A stretch of DNA of 13,589 bases from UBA5026 sp949065595 (GTDB taxonomy: Bacteria; Bacillota_I; Bacilli_A; RF39; UBA660): the NCBI GenBank assembly GCA_949065595.1, contig CARSXK010000025.1, positions 1 through 13,589 of the forward strand, in the 5' to 3' direction. The notes below the pieces were generated by a model that saw nothing but the letters and a program-made list of their open reading frames with translations, ran no database searches and was not told the DNA's origin. Below are positions 11,461-13,589 of the stretch, piece after piece (positions within the stretch are counted from its first letter, which is position 1; each line of letters starts with the position of its first letter). The position numbers and the translations under genes were made by a program.

Positions 11461-11513
11461 GTGCAAAAAGGAAGTACAATACTTGAGGTTAAAAGTATGG
11501 TCTTTTTGTACTT
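11461..11513 (+). promoter_or_regulatory. Mutually exclusive hairpins before the recombinase
   Basis: Two stems compete for TTGTAC at 11506-11511: AAGTACAA (11472-11479) with TTGTACTT (11506-11513), or GTGCAAAAAG (11461-11470) with CTTTTTGTAC (11502-11511). An inner stem ATACTT/AAGTAT (11479-11484 with 11493-11498) fits the second and, except for one shared base, the first. The first is followed by TT only. The design recalls an attenuator or a recombinase-control leader, without proof. Confidence 0.45.
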
Positions 11514-11552
11514 TTAATCTCTCTAAAAAATAAGAAAAAGGAGAGATAAAAG

Positions 11553-13394
11553 ATGAACGAAGTAAAGAAAATTGCAGGGATTTACATTAGAGTGAGTACA
11601 CTTGACCAAGCTCGTGAAGGATTTAGTTTAGGGCAACAAGAAGAACAATTAAAAACCTTTTGTGAGCGAAAAGATTATGAGGTTTACAAAGTATATGCTG
11701 ATGAAGGAATAAGTGCTAAAAACGATAAAAGACCAGCATATAGAGAAATGTTAAGAGATGTAAAAAACGGTACAATTAATGTTATTGTGGCATTTAAAAT
11801 GGATAGACTTACAAGAAGTGTCTTTGATGTAGAAAAACTAATGACAGTAGTTGATAATGCAGGATGTGATATAGATTGTTTAAATGACTCATCAAATACT
11901 ACTACTTCTACCGGAAGATTAACACTCCGAATTATGACAAGTGTATCTCAAAATGAAATAGAAAAATGTTCAGAAAGAACGAAGTTTGGTATGGTGGGAG
12001 CAATCCAAGCAGGACACATTCCCAATCATACCCCTTTAGGATTTAAAAGAGATAAAAAGAAATTAATACCTGATCCACTTACTAAAGATATTGTTATTAG
12101 AATGTATGATTTATATTTAGAGGGCAAAAGCTATCAAGCAATAGCCAATATCTATAATAAAGAAGAAATTCTAGGTAAAACGAATTGGAAAGACTCTACT
12201 ATTGGTAAGATAATGACTAATGAACTTTATAAAGGTGATTATCTTCAGGGTAAGAAAACAAAGAATCCTACTTATTATGAAAATGTTGTAGAGCCTATTG
12301 TATCTAAAGAAAAATGGGATAACTGTCAGTATCAAAAGAAAAGAAATGCAAGGCATTATGAAAGAACAGCAACTTACCTTTTTACTAATAAACTAAAGTG
12401 TTCTACTTGTGGTAGATTTTTAGGTGGATGTGCTACTACAAAACCTAATGGAAAGAAATACTATTACTACAAATGCAAAAAATGTAAAACGAATTACAAG
12501 GAAGAAGAAATAAAAAATGGATTATTAATTCAGCTATATGAACTGATTCAAAAGGATAACTTAATCAATAAATACTATACCCCTTTCATTAAGTCTAAAT
12601 TAGATAATAATACCGAAGAATTTACCAAAAAAATTAAAGAATTAGAAAAGCAAAAAGATAGAATTAAAAGTGCTTATATGCAAGGTATTGTTAAAATGGA
12701 TGAATTTGGTAGTGAATTAAAATCTATTGAGTTTAATATTGAGGAATTAGAAAAGAAAATTAAAGAACAAAAACAAGTTGAAAACTTTAATTTCACCACA
12801 AATGATTTATTAGTTTTAGAAGATACCAAGAAAATTGATGAACTCATTTACCCTGATAAACTAATGGAAAATATTTTAAGTTTAACAAATTCTCCAAGAG
12901 AAGAAATGAAAAAAATTATTGCAACTTATATTGATAATATTGAAGTTAATAAAGTTGGAGAGCAAACGGAACTTAAATATATTGAGTATAGAAAGAGCTT
13001 TTTAGCTGATTTAGTTAATTTTCATAATGAATATGGTGTTCCTTGTAATTGGAGTATCTTTGAAGATTCTGATGGCTCTAAAATAGCTATGAATCATGAA
13101 GGTAAAACAGGTAAAGAAGCACAAGAATATTTTGATAAACTTCAAAATACGATTAAAAATGATAAGTTAAAACTAAATTATTATGAAATTGAAGCAGATG
13201 AACAACTAGAAGATGTTGGTTTTATTCCTAATGGAGTTTATGAGAAAGTATTAAGACTAATTGTTCTATCTGATAGTAAAAGATATAATGATAAAACATT
13301 AAGATTAGGTGTTATTACTCTAGATATGGAAAGTGCAGTCCTAAGTCGTATTGGTAAGACAAAGGAGGCAAATAATGAGTTGTGCCATATTTAG
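11553..13394 (+). CDS. Large serine recombinase
   Basis: This 613-aa site-specific recombinase is of the large serine (TnpX/phiC31-like) type that integrates and excises mobile elements. The resolvase-type catalytic domain (about 6-150) has the nucleophile S15 in YIRVSTLDQ and arginines in KMDRLTRS (82-89). The recombinase domain follows at about 160-265, then a zinc ribbon with C283, C286, C308 and C311. A coiled coil at about 355-408 is the part that in this family controls synapsis direction. The C-terminal 200 residues are poorly conserved. AAGGAGAG stands about 9 nt before the ATG. The last 20 nt overlap the start of the MobV-like gene. Base composition is similar to the flanks. The target site cannot be named. 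Confidence 0.95.
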   Translation: MNEVKKIAGIYIRVSTLDQAREGFSLGQQEEQLKTFCERKDYEVYKVYADEGISAKNDKRPAYREMLRDVKNGTINVIVAFKMDRLTRSVFDVEKLMTVVDNAGCDIDCLNDSSNTTTSTGRLTLRIMTSVSQNEIEKCSERTKFGMVGAIQAGHIPNHTPLGFKRDKKKLIPDPLTKDIVIRMYDLYLEGKSYQAIANIYNKEEILGKTNWKDSTIGKIMTNELYKGDYLQGKKTKNPTYYENVVEPIVSKEKWDNCQYQKKRNARHYERTATYLFTNKLKCSTCGRFLGGCATTKPNGKKYYYYKCKKCKTNYKEEEIKNGLLIQLYELIQKDNLINKYYTPFIKSKLDNNTEEFTKKIKELEKQKDRIKSAYMQGIVKMDEFGSELKSIEFNIEELEKKIKEQKQVENFNFTTNDLLVLEDTKKIDELIYPDKLMENILSLTNSPREEMKKIIATYIDNIEVNKVGEQTELKYIEYRKSFLADLVNFHNEYGVPCNWSIFEDSDGSKIAMNHEGKTGKEAQEYFDKLQNTIKNDKLKLNYYEIEADEQLEDVGFIPNGVYEKVLRLIVLSDSKRYNDKTLRLGVITLDMESAVLSRIGKTKEANNELCHI

Positions 13395-13545
13395 GTGTAA
13401 GGGTATTAATACATTAGGTGATTTATCGCAAATTGGCTTGCATAATCAAAGAGCTAAAGAATCTTATAAATCAAATCTTGATATTAGAAAAGAAGATACT
13501 ATCAATAATATTGAACTTGTTAAATGTGATAAAAAATGGTGTTAG
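13375..13545 (+). pseudogene. N-terminal fragment of a MobV-type relaxase gene
   Basis: The 56-aa product starts MSCAIFRCKGINTLGDLSQI and contains HNQRAKESYKSN, matching the conserved beginning of MobV/Pre plasmid mobilization relaxases (motif I with HNxR), which nick the origin of transfer. These proteins are usually 300-500 residues; this frame ends after KCDKKWC at a TAG. No continuation is evident in the remaining 44 bases, though that stretch is short. AGGAGG lies 7 nt before the ATG at 13375. The gene starts inside the serine recombinase gene. The break may mark the end of an integrated element, an insertion or decay. Confidence 0.7.
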
Positions 13546-13589
13546 TATAGATATATAGACACAAAAAACTTTAGTAATGGTATACTAGG

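Larger units (their letters stand above)
11156..13589 (+). mobile_element. Partial second mobile element (serine recombinase / MobV)
   Basis: A large serine recombinase followed in overlap by the start of a MobV-type relaxase gene is a common pairing in mobilizable elements of Bacillota. The left limit is not defined and the right limit is outside the window or just behind the broken relaxase gene. No terminal repeats could be identified. Confidence 0.45.

Noticed and set aside
12171..12356. 61-aa minus-strand frame
   Set aside because: Antisense to the serine recombinase gene.

Overview
The window is AT-rich DNA from a low-GC Gram-positive bacterium (Bacillota). The standard genetic code appears to apply: TGA closes several genes and is never needed as tryptophan. 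Strong AGGAGG-type ribosome sites, TTGACA/TATAAT promoters and CCA-encoded tRNA genes fit this. I cannot narrow the genus from sequence alone.

Layout. Positions 1-1117 hold an IS30-family insertion sequence (73-1097) that landed in the terminator hairpin behind the next gene and duplicated 20 bp of it. Positions 1116-4244 are a chromosomal housekeeping block on the minus strand: a cysteine synthase-like gene, cysS (cysteinyl-tRNA synthetase) and a YugP-type membrane zinc peptidase. Divergent to it, an extended -10 promoter drives two tRNA genes, a CAT-anticodon tRNA (probably the lysidine tRNA-Ile2) and tRNA-Leu(TAG).

Positions 4518-11079 are an integrated filamentous phage (inovirus) in the 3' end of tRNA-Leu. 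The tRNA 3' end recurs at 11055-11079 (24 of 25 bases), giving a circular form of about 6545 bp. All phage genes are on the minus strand. From right to left they are: a two-gene replication/regulation operon (72 aa and a 115-aa winged-helix-like protein) with its own promoter and terminator; a noncoding region with four 18-bp iterons and several hairpins, a candidate origin; a TTGACT/TATAAT promoter; a 77-aa major coat protein; and a chain of tightly overlapping genes for small membrane proteins, a 593-aa pIII-like adsorption protein with a glycine-rich linker, a TM/coiled-coil protein and a Zot/gpI-type assembly ATPase. A large terminator closes this operon. The tyrosine integrase has its own strong promoter. 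No outer-membrane secretin gene is present, as expected for a one-membrane host, and no recognisable HUH rolling-circle initiator is present. That makes the iteron/winged-helix module the most interesting part of the element.

Positions 11080-13589 hold what lies beyond the prophage: a terminator that probably once ended the tRNA operon, an 88-aa protein of unknown function, a leader with mutually exclusive hairpins, a large serine recombinase and the first 56 codons of a MobV-type relaxase gene that stops early. This looks like the end of a second, mobilizable element, so the tRNA-Leu locus has collected two unrelated integrating elements side by side.
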